From a virus, in the IMG/VR virus record IMGVR_UViG_3300046488_000110, positions 1 to 51,101 of that record: DNA of 51,101 nucleotides. One strand, written 5' to 3'. The first letter of the stretch is position 1. Each line of letters begins with the position of its first letter. A program made the position numbers and the translations under genes. The notes beneath the pieces were generated by a model. The model was not told the DNA's origin. It made no database searches and worked only from the letters and a program-made list of their open reading frames with translations. Shown piece by piece: positions 13,114-21,818 of this stretch.

Positions 13114-13440
13114 ATGAATGGCACCGAATTATCCGCTGCGGCAGGCATTTTACTGTCGCTTATCTTCAGCTACATCCCGTTCGTCAACGACTGGTACGCT
13201 CCCAAGGACTCCCAAACTAAATCACTCATCATGCTCGTGGCCCTGGCTGTTGTGGCCGGTGGAGCATACGGCGCGTCCTGCCTGGGTTGGTGGCCGGTTG
13301 TGGTCTGTGGTCTAGTTGGCGCGAAGACATTGGTTACTGCGTTCGTGGCTGCCCTGATTACGAATCAGGCGACGTACAAAATTTCACCCCCGCGCAAGCC
13401 AACGCCCGTTGTCGCGCCAGTTGTACCACCTGCTGCGTAG
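13114..13440 (+). CDS. holin-like membrane protein
   Basis: AAAGGAGAT precedes ATG 13114. The 108-aa product has three hydrophobic segments (about 5-25, 38-57, 60-85) and a Pro/Lys-rich cytoplasmic tail (PPRKPTPVVAPVVPP), as in class I holins. Its place two genes before the GH25 lysin supports the reading. No holin family can be named with certainty. Confidence 0.6.
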   Translation: MNGTELSAAAGILLSLIFSYIPFVNDWYAPKDSQTKSLIMLVALAVVAGGAYGASCLGWWPVVVCGLVGAKTLVTAFVAALITNQATYKISPPRKPTPVVAPVVPPAA

Positions 13441-13452
13441 ACGAGTGACGCT

Positions 13453-14166
13453 ATGGTGCTGACAACCGCTGAACAAGTTTTGGCACTAATCGAAAAATAC
13501 GGTCTTTCGACCGTACTTCTGATCCTCTTGATTATCGGTCTCATTTTGTGGCTGAAACCCAAGATGGATGCTATCTGGTCTGAGTATGCAACCGCACGCG
13601 AAACCCGGGAGACAATTGCTTCCAGGAAGAAAGCCATCACGGTTGATGCCATCCTGGTGCATGACCTGAAGATCAAAGGCGTGTTGGACGGGATGCTTAT
13701 CTACCTAGAATGTGACTGGGTGCAGCTCTGGCAGTTTCATAACGGCGTTTACTCAATGGGTCACGATATGCCTTTCCTGTATTGTTCTATTACCCACGAA
13801 TCTTGGTCAGATAATGTAACGCCGATGAGTATGGTGTACCGGAGTTTACCGACGACCTTCTTCCGAAAAAGCGCGGAGAAGTTCGAGAAAGAAGATTTGA
13901 TAGAAACCACATTGGGCGAACAGTCCAACGACATCGCTCGTACTTTCGCTCTTGGCGCGTTAACGAACTGTTTGCTACCGATTAGGGGCGAGGATGGCAA
14001 CCTTGCCGCATTGTTATCAGTCGGGTGGGCTAAGGTCCACAATGTAACGGAAGAGCAAAAAGTCGAGATGAAGATTGGGGCTAGACGTTGTGCGATTACT
14101 CTTGGGACAGCATTGGCGGAAATGTACGTAGCTAAAGAGGCGGAGACGAACGCCTTGAGGGAATAG
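13453..14166 (+). CDS. membrane-anchored GAF-like protein of the lysis cluster
   Basis: The 237-aa protein has one transmembrane helix near residues 17-37 and then a soluble domain. The phrase VQLWQFHNGVYSMGHDMPFL and a C-terminal LPIRGEDGNLAALLSVGW strand pattern fit a GAF/PAS-like sensor fold. Proteins with the QFHNG motif recur in phage lysis and structural regions. Function unknown; it may regulate the holin or be a spanin-like accessory. The start has only a weak GAGTGACG site. Confidence 0.6.
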   Translation: MVLTTAEQVLALIEKYGLSTVLLILLIIGLILWLKPKMDAIWSEYATARETRETIASRKKAITVDAILVHDLKIKGVLDGMLIYLECDWVQLWQFHNGVYSMGHDMPFLYCSITHESWSDNVTPMSMVYRSLPTTFFRKSAEKFEKEDLIETTLGEQSNDIARTFALGALTNCLLPIRGEDGNLAALLSVGWAKVHNVTEEQKVEMKIGARRCAITLGTALAEMYVAKEAETNALRE

Positions 14167-14175
14167 GGAGCAGCA

Positions 14176-14889
14176 ATGACAAACGCACTTGGGTTAGACG
14201 TCAGTCGTTGGGATAACGACATATCAACGCCTCAGTATATGGACTTTCGCAAGGCCAAAGCTGCGGGCGCTGAGTTTGTATTCATCAAGTCAAGCCAAGC
14301 CTGTTGGTGTGACCGTGATTTCATCATAAATTGGCAAAACGCCAAGGACGCCGGACTGCTACGGTCTGCCTATCATTTCATGGACTGGACAAAACCAGCA
14401 GAACAGCAAGCCGACTTTTTCTCTGGACTACTTGCCAAAGACCCAGGCGAGATACCGCCAGTCCTGGATTATGAATACCGAGTAGGAATACCATCAGCGG
14501 GAACAGCGCGTTTGGAGTGCAAGGCATTTCTCGAACGTGTGAGAGCTAATCTTGGTAAGACCCCGATTATCTATACAGGTAACGATTACTGGAAGAACTA
14601 CGGGAGCGCCGATGCCTATTGGACACAATACCCATTATGGATTGCGTATCCAGCCGCCGCTCCAATTTGGCCTGCTCCCTGGACTACTTGGTTATTCTGG
14701 CAGTATTCGTGGAAAGGTGACGGTCTATTGTATGGCGCGGAGAGCCTGGAAATGGATATGAATTATTTCCAGGGAGATAGCGCCAAACTACATGCGACTT
14801 TTGGCGGAGTCTCCCCGGCACCTGCCCCTGCCCCGCTCACCCTGGAGCAGCGGGTGAAGCGACTGGAAGATAAGGTATTTGGAACGTGA
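14176..14889 (+). CDS. GH25 endolysin (N-acetylmuramidase)
   Basis: The protein begins LGLDVSRWDND, with catalytic-site D8, and has VLDYEY with D98 and E100, the GH25 (Chalaropsis-type) lysozyme residues. WLFWQYSW near the end of the barrel is also typical. Total length is 237 aa: a single catalytic domain of about 200 aa, a Pro/Ala linker (APAPAPL) and a short coiled-coil tail (LEQRVKRLEDKVFG) that may oligomerise it. It has no signal peptide, so release depends on the holin upstream. GGGAG precedes ATG 14176. Confidence 0.9.
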   Translation: MTNALGLDVSRWDNDISTPQYMDFRKAKAAGAEFVFIKSSQACWCDRDFIINWQNAKDAGLLRSAYHFMDWTKPAEQQADFFSGLLAKDPGEIPPVLDYEYRVGIPSAGTARLECKAFLERVRANLGKTPIIYTGNDYWKNYGSADAYWTQYPLWIAYPAAAPIWPAPWTTWLFWQYSWKGDGLLYGAESLEMDMNYFQGDSAKLHATFGGVSPAPAPAPLTLEQRVKRLEDKVFGT

Positions 14890-14952
14890 GTGTTCTTAAG
14901 TGGATCCGCCGGCGCTTTACCCGGCGACCAGTGCGCAAGGAAAAGAAGAAAA

Positions 14953-15591
14953 ATGGACGAACCAGAAAAGACGGGAGGTGATCCGACACCTGCCTCGGGC
15001 CAAGCCCCCGGGGAAGTTCTTACTGACAAACAGCGCATGTTTGTCGAGGAATATCTGGTTTGTTGGAATGCCACGGAAGCAGCCAGGCGGGCTGGGTATG
15101 CTGGAAACGATGCTACCCTGGGTTCGATGGGGTGGGAAAACCTTAGAAAACCTGAAATCCAGGCATATGTCCAGGCACGTTTCGAAGAAAAGGCCATGAG
15201 TGCAAACGAAGTCCTGGCCAGGCTGGCGGATATCGCCAGAGTAGATATGAGCGACTTTATATCACCGGCTGGACGTGGATATCGGATCGATCTAAAAAAA
15301 GCTGCTGCCGCTGATAAGTTACATCTACTTAAAAAGTTTTCCAAGGGTCGCAAGGGGATTGAGATCGAATTGCCTGATTTCCTGGCTGCCCTCGAAAAGA
15401 TCGGACGTCACCACGGATTATTCAAAGACGTGCACGAAGTTAATGGAACGGTTGAGGTAAAAAACGTTGGGCTTAGCGACGAAGAGCGAGCTGCTCGAAT
15501 TGCTGCCATTTTTGACGCAGCCAGAGAGAGACGAGCTGGACAGTCTCCTGCCGCCTCCGGAGCCGGATCCGATCGATTGGATCAAGGCTAA
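14953..15591 (+). CDS. terminase small subunit
   Basis: I start at ATG 14953 after AAGGAAAAGAAG; the frame back to 14890 overlaps only the lysin end. The 212-aa protein has LTDKQRMFVEEYLVCWNATE and AARRAGY, the helix-turn-helix of the terminase_2 family, then RPEI-like KPEIQAYV and a central oligomerisation domain. It recognises phage DNA and presents it to TerL. Its last 125 nt are also read as the N-terminus of TerL in another frame. Confidence 0.85.
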   Translation: MDEPEKTGGDPTPASGQAPGEVLTDKQRMFVEEYLVCWNATEAARRAGYAGNDATLGSMGWENLRKPEIQAYVQARFEEKAMSANEVLARLADIARVDMSDFISPAGRGYRIDLKKAAAADKLHLLKKFSKGRKGIEIELPDFLAALEKIGRHHGLFKDVHEVNGTVEVKNVGLSDEERAARIAAIFDAARERRAGQSPAASGAGSDRLDQG

Positions 15592-16930
15592 TTTCTACAT
15601 CCCGGAGACCGGCAAGCCGATGGAGCTGTACCCATGCCAGGAGATCCCGTTACGGGAGGCTTTGTCACGTGACGCCTCGGGACAGTTCAGATACTCGACC
15701 GTCGTTTGGTCCGCGATCAAAAAATCTGCCAAGTCCTCGATCGCAGCTGCCGTAGGTTTATGGGCAGCCTTCCGGAAGCCCTGGTCATCTGTCAAAGTCG
15801 TGGCTAATGATCTCAAGCAAGCCGATTCTCGCGTGGCTTATTACATGCGCCGGGCGATCTTGTTGCATCCGGAGTGGTCCAAGACGGTCAAGATTACTGG
15901 CTATAAAATCACACTTCCCAACCACTCCACCATCGAAGCCATTCCGATCGACCCCAAAGGCGAAGCCGGTGGTAACGATGACCTGGTCATCTACTCGGAG
16001 ATCTGGGGCTGGCGAGAGAAGGCCAGCCTGGCTATGTGGACGGAGACGACCCTCAGCCCGCTTAAGTTTGGTCAATCCTTACGCTGGTGCGAGACCTATG
16101 CTGGTTTCACTGGAGAATCGCCCATCCTGGAGCAACTCTACGAGGATGGCGTGACCGGTGGCCATGTGCTGAATGCCGAGCGCGAGATGTACGCCAATGG
16201 GCGCCTGTTCGTGCTGTGGATGACTAAGCCTGGATTGCCATGGCAAAAACCTGATTACTACGCCCAAGAGAGCTCGACCCTCATGCCCAACGAGTTCGAC
16301 CGGGTGCATCGCAACCAGTGGGTATCCTCCACCGGCTCGTTTATCCAGCCGGAATGGTGGGACGCCTGCCGTGGTCCGCTGCCCGCGCCGGAAATCAACG
16401 AGCAGCTCGTGGTTGCTTTGGATGCTTCGGTCTCTGGCGACTGTTTTGGTATCCTGGCTGTGACACGCCGGGACGGCAAAACCATTCCACGCTTTATACG
16501 CAAGTGGACACCGCCGGCTGGTGGAAAACTGCAATACATGCCGCCCTTTGGCACCGATCCGATGGACACCTCCTACCCGTCCGGATTTATCCGCTGGTTG
16601 GTCGATACGCACAACGTGCTCGAAGTGGCTTACGACCCCTACCAACTGCACTCGCTGGCGTCTGCGATGGCCCAGGAGCTCGTGACCTATTTCCGGGAGT
16701 TCAATCAGGCCTCCGACCGACTCGTGGCAGACAAGGCGCTGCAGGATGCTATCAAGGCGCGCGAGATATTGCATGATGGTAACGATGATCTAACCGAGCA
16801 CGTAGTCAACGCGGCTGCCAAGGCGGAAGGCGAGAAGATCCGCATCGTGAAAAAATCCGAATCCAAGAAGATCGACTTGTGCGTGTGCTTGTCGATGGCA
16901 CACGCTGAATGCACGAGGCTGGCGCTATGA
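15467..16930 (+). CDS. terminase large subunit
   Basis: The 487-aa protein has a deviant Walker A (IKKSAKSS), Walker B-like DDLVIYSEIWGW, and a nuclease domain with VVALDASVSGD, VAYDPYQL and a final KKIDLCVCLSMA. It is therefore the ATPase-nuclease motor that packages and cuts DNA. The N-terminus KSELLELLPFLTQPERDELD is typical for this family, so I accept the TTG at 15467 although it lies 125 nt inside terS. GTG/TTG starts slightly downstream are alternatives. The stop overlaps the portal start as ATGA. Confidence 0.87.
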   Translation: MGLATKSELLELLPFLTQPERDELDSLLPPPEPDPIDWIKANFYIPETGKPMELYPCQEIPLREALSRDASGQFRYSTVVWSAIKKSAKSSIAAAVGLWAAFRKPWSSVKVVANDLKQADSRVAYYMRRAILLHPEWSKTVKITGYKITLPNHSTIEAIPIDPKGEAGGNDDLVIYSEIWGWREKASLAMWTETTLSPLKFGQSLRWCETYAGFTGESPILEQLYEDGVTGGHVLNAEREMYANGRLFVLWMTKPGLPWQKPDYYAQESSTLMPNEFDRVHRNQWVSSTGSFIQPEWWDACRGPLPAPEINEQLVVALDASVSGDCFGILAVTRRDGKTIPRFIRKWTPPAGGKLQYMPPFGTDPMDTSYPSGFIRWLVDTHNVLEVAYDPYQLHSLASAMAQELVTYFREFNQASDRLVADKALQDAIKAREILHDGNDDLTEHVVNAAAKAEGEKIRIVKKSESKKIDLCVCLSMAHAECTRLAL

Positions 16931-18570
16931 CCGACGACGTTCTGAAACATTCCGTTACCAAAGACGATGTGCTGAGCTACACCGGCGGCCCGGTGTTTCA
17001 CTTTATGCTGCCCTTATCCATTCCGGCGTCTTTGTTGGCCATGCCGCCCGAACCGCCCATGTATTGGACTTTCGAGCGGGACGCGGTACTACGAGCGACG
17101 CTTTACCGGGAGGATATGTGGGCGTCATCCATCGGTATTGCCTGCACCAAGATGTCCAGCCAGGCCTGGGAGGTGGAGAGTGAGATTGATTTACGCACCC
17201 GTCGCGCTCAGGACTTGATGACACAGGCCGGCATGAACAAAGGCTGGGTCAACTTCATCACCAAGCATTTGCAGGACTATCTTCTCACCGACAACGGAGC
17301 CTTTGTCGAGATCGTGCGGGCTACCACTTCGCTCAACAGCCAGATCATCGGACTGATCCCGCTGGACAGCCTACGATGTCAGAGAACCGGCGATCCGGAT
17401 ATCCCCGTGATCTACCGTGACTTGAAAGGGCGCTTGCACGAGATGCAGTCCTGGCAGGTGATCGACCTGGTGGATATGCCCGATCCGGGTGAAGCCTGGT
17501 TCGGCACCGGCCACTGCGCGGCTTCGCGCGCCTATCATGCCATTCATCGTGAGGCGGCTATATCGAATTTCATCGACGAAAAAGTGAGCGGCCGGCGCAT
17601 CCTGTCGATGTACTTTGTCAATGCCATGAACCAGAAGCAGATTGATAATGCCATCAATGCTGCGAAAGGGCAAGCTGACGCCAAAGGTTTAGTATCCTAC
17701 ATGGGAGCCGTAATCGTGCCCGTGCCTGGCGAGAAAGCGCCAGAAGTAACCGCTATCCCCTTTGCCGAGATACCGGACGGGATCCAGCGCAAAGAAGAAC
17801 ACGATATCAATTTGCTGATCTATGCGGACGCTATTGGGCTGGATATCCAGGACTTGCAGCCATTGACCGGGCAGCCTTTGGGCACCGGTGCACAATCGCA
17901 GGTGCTGGATGACAAGGCAAAGGGCAAAGGACTGTCTGCCTGGCGGCAAGCCTGGACACACGCCATGAACTGGCATGTGCTGCCGGATCTGACTACGTTC
18001 TTATTTGTCGAGAAGGATTACAAGGATCAACAGGCACAGGCCGATATCACAGATAAAAACAGTCAGTGGCTGGATAGGTACGTGAAGAATATGACCATTA
18101 CCCCCGCGCAGGCGCTCCAGGTGGCCGTAGACGCCAACGACCTGCCCAAGGAATTTTTGACCAGTGATATGACGCCGGAGAGTAATCTGTCGGACGCCGA
18201 AAAGGTGGACGAAGAGACGCCGCAGGGCGATGGAGAAACACTCGCTGCGCCAGACGTGACTACCGAGGCCGTCAAGGAAGCCAGTACGGCAAAACTGATT
18301 GCAGCCGAGTTGCCCGAAGCGGTCAAGCTTTTCGAGGAGGTCAAAGGAACGTCCGGAAAGGATTGGGTTACTATCAACGGTGAGCATATATTATTTGGAG
18401 AGGGTGGGGAAGTATTAAGCGGAGGGGGTAAGGGAGGAGGAGGGAAAGGCGGTAAAAGTGGAGGTGGAGGCGGTTCAGGCGGAACTATCGGACATGGAGG
18501 TGAGTACTATAGTCGGTCGCGTGGGAACGATTATTCAGATATCAAGATACAGAAAACCAACTGGCGATGA
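16927..18570 (+). CDS. portal protein with Gly-rich C-terminal extension
   Basis: ATG 16927 follows GAGGCTGG. The 547-aa protein has portal features: a central FVEIVR..GLIPLDSLRCQ, the DIPVIYRDLKGRLHEM clip region, and an acidic helical part after residue 400. The end is unusual: DWVTINGEHILFGEGGEVLS, then a run of Gly/Lys/Ser, a tail often seen on MuF or head-morphogenesis proteins. The frame stops at 18570, but another frame continues sensibly to 18697, so the C-terminus may be frameshifted. Confidence 0.85.
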   Translation: MTDDVLKHSVTKDDVLSYTGGPVFHFMLPLSIPASLLAMPPEPPMYWTFERDAVLRATLYREDMWASSIGIACTKMSSQAWEVESEIDLRTRRAQDLMTQAGMNKGWVNFITKHLQDYLLTDNGAFVEIVRATTSLNSQIIGLIPLDSLRCQRTGDPDIPVIYRDLKGRLHEMQSWQVIDLVDMPDPGEAWFGTGHCAASRAYHAIHREAAISNFIDEKVSGRRILSMYFVNAMNQKQIDNAINAAKGQADAKGLVSYMGAVIVPVPGEKAPEVTAIPFAEIPDGIQRKEEHDINLLIYADAIGLDIQDLQPLTGQPLGTGAQSQVLDDKAKGKGLSAWRQAWTHAMNWHVLPDLTTFLFVEKDYKDQQAQADITDKNSQWLDRYVKNMTITPAQALQVAVDANDLPKEFLTSDMTPESNLSDAEKVDEETPQGDGETLAAPDVTTEAVKEASTAKLIAAELPEAVKLFEEVKGTSGKDWVTINGEHILFGEGGEVLSGGGKGGGGKGGKSGGGGGSGGTIGHGGEYYSRSRGNDYSDIKIQKTNWR

Positions 18571-18697
18571 AGATGCCTGGAAAGGTATATCGCATGTTCG
18601 GACGATTGACCGAATTAATGGGAAATTGGCGAAAACTATGACGGATGAAGAACTAATTAAAAGTTGGTCGCCAACTTCGAGAAACTGGAGTCATTAA
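18555..18697 (+). pseudogene. probable frameshifted C-terminal continuation of the portal gene
   Basis: If one A is dropped from the AAAA at 18557-18560, the portal frame continues as KPTGDEDAWKGISHVRTIDR and then INGKLAKTMTDEELI to TAA 18697. This segment has normal composition, no start of its own with a ribosome site, and directly follows the Gly-rich linker. It is either a sequencing or natural indel, or a programmed shift. Confidence 0.45.
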
Positions 18698-18700
18698 GAT

Positions 18701-18734
18701 ATGAAAACTCAGGCAAGTCGATTTCTGCCTGAGT
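18701..18734 (-). terminator. intrinsic terminator of the antisense cassette
   Basis: ACTCAGGCA (18707-18715) and TGCCTGAGT (18726-18734) form a 9-bp perfect stem with a 10-nt loop. Read on the minus strand it is followed by TTTTC, so it should end the transcript of the two antisense genes before it runs into the portal gene. Confidence 0.75.
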
Positions 18735-18757
18735 ATGAGGTGAACTATATGAAATTG

Positions 18758-19084
18758 TTAGGCGTTTTTCTTTTCGAGAATAACCTCTCCCGTGGTTGCG
18801 TCTCGGTATTGGTCGGCTCCGATGGTTTGCGGAACCAGATTAGGGCGTTCCCATCCCAACGATTCAACGTCTTTGTAGAACTGATCGAGGGTTGTTTCAA
18901 CAGGTTCCTGGGCAAAACGGTCAGATACAACGGTATAAGTGGCGGACATTTTAGACTCCTTCTGGTACATTCGGTCAATGGCGGCGGATACGATCTCTGC
19001 CTGGGTCATTTGTGTGGCCTGGCGGAGTTGCTCGATCTGGTCGAGCGTCATCTGTGGGAGGCGGTAACTGGTTGGGCGTTTCAT
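18758..19084 (-). CDS. ribbon-helix-helix protein of the antisense cassette
   Basis: The 108-aa protein has YRLPQMTLDQIEQLRQATQM and TQAEIVSAAIDRMY, the strand-helix-helix of CopG/Arc-type DNA-binding proteins, followed by a 65-residue C-terminal region of unknown fold. It is read against the late operon from the promoter at 19293-19321 and is followed by a terminator. It may be a second regulator, an antirepressor or an antitoxin-like protein. No toxin partner is recognised. Confidence 0.7.
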   Translation of the reverse strand: MKRPTSYRLPQMTLDQIEQLRQATQMTQAEIVSAAIDRMYQKESKMSATYTVVSDRFAQEPVETTLDQFYKDVESLGWERPNLVPQTIGADQYRDATTGEVILEKKNA

Positions 19085-19086
19085 GG

Positions 19087-19266
19087 TTAATCATCCGATT
19101 CGCGTGGCGCATTGTTCCACTCATACGCGTAGTCCTCAGCCTCTTTCATGGTGTCGAATGGTTTTACGAACGTTGACCATGCTCCAATTTTGGCGGCTTT
19201 TTCAGAGGCCATTGCAACGTACTCGCCGTTTTTCTTTTCTCTTACCTGGAACATTTTTTCTGTCAT
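19087..19266 (-). CDS. hypothetical protein of the antisense cassette (59 aa)
   Basis: ATG 19266 follows CAGGAG. The product MTEKMFQVREKKNGEYVAMA has three strands and a C-terminal helix (FDTMKEAEDYAYEWNN), like small phage DUF-type beta-alpha proteins. It is the first gene after a near-consensus promoter and lies 2 nt before the ribbon-helix-helix gene. Confidence 0.7.
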   Translation of the reverse strand: MTEKMFQVREKKNGEYVAMASEKAAKIGAWSTFVKPFDTMKEAEDYAYEWNNAPRESDD

Positions 19267-19292
19267 TTTGTTTTCTCCTGTCATATATATAC

Positions 19293-19321
19293 ATTGTATT
19301 GCATATTGCGCTACATGTCAA
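19293..19321 (-). promoter_or_regulatory. near-consensus promoter of the antisense cassette
   Basis: TTGACA (19321-19316), 17-bp spacer and TACAAT (19298-19293). The spacer holds a direct repeat GCAATA..GCAATA that could be an operator. The promoter fires against the late operon, only 27 nt from the start of the SGNH hydrolase gene. Confidence 0.85.
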
Positions 19322-19347
19322 GGGGCAAATTATGATTGAGGTCACAA

Positions 19348-20772
19348 ATGCTGCCTAGAGGTGGCCCAGCCATGCCGGTGGTAGTGGTCAGCGGGCAACC
19401 GGTGCAAGGCGGCCCAGCCAAACTGGTTTATTTCCTGTCGGCTGCCGAGGCCGCGCAGTGCGGCATTGAGGGTGGCCTGGCTACACCCGTGACGCTTATC
19501 AACGATTCAGACCTGCTCCAGAACGGCGGGCAGTATTGGCTGGACGGCGATCCGATGCCCATGCCAGTGTACGAACAGTCAAGCCAGGTTGGGATGTTGG
19601 GCGGGCCGGCGCTGGCGGTGGTGAACACGAATATAACTCCAAACTATATCGTATGGCTCGAACCGTTTACAACCCTGGATGCCTGGACAGTGACGGGCGA
19701 GGCCGTAAACCTGTCAGGCGGTGTAGCCAGTCTTACCGACACCGGGGCAGGCGTTACTCAAATTCAATCTAAAGTAACATCGTTTATACTGCCGACAACA
19801 CAATACACCTATGAGGCCGGTATATCTGTTCCCCTGGGCCAGAAGTGCACCTACGGTCTAAACGACAACAGTGCCGCGCGCGTTACTTGTGTCATCAACG
19901 GTAATGGGAACAACACTCTTAGGTTTTCATCTCAAGGACAAGCATACGTAGATTACGCCCCAACCAATTGGGATTGTCGTCTGAAATTCAAAATCATCAT
20001 TTGGGTTGATCCAGTTAACTTAATTGCGCGCCTTTATTTATACTGGAAGGATACATCGACGGCGCAGGGCCGCATGGAACAGTTTGGGGCCGCCACTTCC
20101 TTCTCATTCACGAACTTGCCGACCAAAGTAACAATATCGACAGGCGGATCAGGGACGGGCACGGTCACTGCCGAAAACATAATTATTCAGCGCGGGCCGT
20201 GGGGGGTTATTATCGGTGATTCGCTTGCTACGGGACATCCGCATTATGATCCGGTGCCATCATTCTACACACCGCAATACTGGCCTTATTCGATTGATTC
20301 TTATATGGATGTTGGTCGAAATAATCATATACGAGTTATCAACAATGGTATCGGAGGCCAAACCAGCACAGACCTGGCAGCGCGCATAGCAACGATGGTG
20401 GTCAATATGAAACCCAAATACTGCTTCCTGGAAATAGGTGTAAACGATTCGGGTGGCGCGCTTGCAACCTATCAGGCCAACATGGGAACCATTGTAGACG
20501 CGATCAATGCCGCAGGCATAAAGCCAGTCATCTTCGAGATTGCTCCATTGGGCGGATTACCAGCAGGGCAAATTACCTGGGTAGCGAATGCAAACGCCTG
20601 GCTGCCAGGTTTCGCCGCAAGTAAGGGCGCGATTATGATCTACTGTTTCTCCGTGCTAAACAACCCTGCTGATTCAGGTCATCCGTTGCCTACTTATATG
20701 GCAGATGACGGAATCCATCTCAGCGCTGCGGGTTATCAGTTTATGGCAAGTCAAGTCAGGAATTTGATCTGA
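19348..20772 (+). CDS. virion-associated SGNH/GDSL hydrolase
   Basis: GAGGTCACAA precedes ATG 19348. The 474-aa protein has two parts. Residues 1-280 include beta-rich, lectin-like segments. The C-terminal SGNH esterase domain has block I IIGDSLATGH (S292), block II NNGIGGQT, block III EIGVND and block V DDGIH (D454, H457), so the catalytic set is complete. Such enzymes deacetylate surface glycans and are usually in virions. Its position between portal and the MuF-like gene is odd for a tail spike and suggests a capsid-associated enzyme. Confidence 0.85.
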   Translation: MLPRGGPAMPVVVVSGQPVQGGPAKLVYFLSAAEAAQCGIEGGLATPVTLINDSDLLQNGGQYWLDGDPMPMPVYEQSSQVGMLGGPALAVVNTNITPNYIVWLEPFTTLDAWTVTGEAVNLSGGVASLTDTGAGVTQIQSKVTSFILPTTQYTYEAGISVPLGQKCTYGLNDNSAARVTCVINGNGNNTLRFSSQGQAYVDYAPTNWDCRLKFKIIIWVDPVNLIARLYLYWKDTSTAQGRMEQFGAATSFSFTNLPTKVTISTGGSGTGTVTAENIIIQRGPWGVIIGDSLATGHPHYDPVPSFYTPQYWPYSIDSYMDVGRNNHIRVINNGIGGQTSTDLAARIATMVVNMKPKYCFLEIGVNDSGGALATYQANMGTIVDAINAAGIKPVIFEIAPLGGLPAGQITWVANANAWLPGFAASKGAIMIYCFSVLNNPADSGHPLPTYMADDGIHLSAAGYQFMASQVRNLI

Positions 20773-20778
20773 GGATAT

Positions 20779-21339
20779 ATGCCTGACTACCCGGCCCCGC
20801 TGGGGGCGCTCATCCAGAAGCTATCGACCGCCATTCACGACCTGACGGCGCAGCTCGAAGCCGGCTCGATCCCGGTGAGCGACTGGCAGACCGGCATGCA
20901 AGCACTTCTGGCACGCTACCACACGGCGGCTTACATGGTTGGGCTGGACAGCACGGCGCTGTCGAAGAATGCGCTGGAAGCAATCGCCGCTCAGGTCGAG
21001 GCGCAGATGGGCTATCTAAATAACTTTGCCCTGGTAATCTCATCGGTGGGCGAATTCCAGGCGGCGTTTTACAGCCGGGCGGATATGTATTCCGGCTCGA
21101 TCACGACCGAATACTGGGAGGCGAAGTCCGGATGGCTGCCGCTGCCCGCCATGCCGGGGCAGGGAACGCAGTGCGGTGGACGGTGTAAGTGTGCGTGGAG
21201 GATTGAAACATTGGATGAGAAGGCTGGAGACTTTGATTGCTATTGGGAATTGGGCGTGGCAGACCATTGTGGCACGTGTGTCGAACGTGCTGCGCAATGG
21301 AACCCGGTTCAAATTAGAGACGGGGTACTAATGCCATGA
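20779..21339 (+). CDS. MuF-like minor head protein
   Basis: The 186-aa protein has a helical N-terminus and a Cys-rich end (CGGRCKCAWRIETL..DHCGTCVERAAQWNP) like the C-terminal part of phage head-morphogenesis (MuF-type) proteins, which bind metal through such Cys pairs. GAGGA precedes ATG 20779. It stands between portal and protease, as expected. Confidence 0.65.
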   Translation: MPDYPAPLGALIQKLSTAIHDLTAQLEAGSIPVSDWQTGMQALLARYHTAAYMVGLDSTALSKNALEAIAAQVEAQMGYLNNFALVISSVGEFQAAFYSRADMYSGSITTEYWEAKSGWLPLPAMPGQGTQCGGRCKCAWRIETLDEKAGDFDCYWELGVADHCGTCVERAAQWNPVQIRDGVLMP

Positions 21340-21818
21340 CCGAAATTATTATGACAGCCATCATTCCCAAGAAGTTTCTGGCGCTGAACCTGGAAAAGGT
21401 TATCAATAACCAACTCGAGGAACAATCCCGGGCGATCAAGGTTGATTTTGACCATACAACACAAACCTGGAAAGAGCGCCCGTCATTTTTCATCAAGACG
21501 ATTCCCAACGGACGGCGCATCTACACAGACAACTTCGTGTACATGCTTCTGGATCGTGGCACAAAGGCGCACAAAATCTCGGCGCGTAATGCCAAGACCC
21601 TGGCTTTCTTCGCCGGTGGATTTCGAGCGAAGAGCCGGCCCGGCTGGATCGGATCAAACAAGGGAAGCGCCGCCAGCAAGAATTTCATCACCCCGAAGTC
21701 GGTCAATCACCCCGGCTTCCCGGCGCGTGAGTACGAAGGCACGATCAAAGAGAAATGGGACAAAGAAGCGCCGCGCCAGTTCAGCCGGGCGCTGCGAGCG
21801 GAGTTGGAGAAAAGTTGA
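21336..21818 (+). CDS. HK97 gp10-like neck/tail-completion protein
   Basis: The 160-aa protein has YMLLDRGTKAHKI, a glycine-rich loop (FFAGGFRAKSRPGW) and NHPGFPAREYEGTI. This resembles the HK97 gp10 family (V/L-x-GTxxH, GxxxHPG) that completes the tail or neck. The start overlaps the previous stop as ATGA. Its location before the protease is unusual, since gp10 genes normally follow the capsid gene. Confidence 0.65.
   Translation: MTEIIMTAIIPKKFLALNLEKVINNQLEEQSRAIKVDFDHTTQTWKERPSFFIKTIPNGRRIYTDNFVYMLLDRGTKAHKISARNAKTLAFFAGGFRAKSRPGWIGSNKGSAASKNFITPKSVNHPGFPAREYEGTIKEKWDKEAPRQFSRALRAELEKS

Noticed and set aside
18701-19090. Plus-strand ORF of 129 aa after the portal gene
   Set aside because: Antisense to the ribbon-helix-helix gene, which has clear homology, a promoter and a terminator; the plus frame begins inside the terminator.
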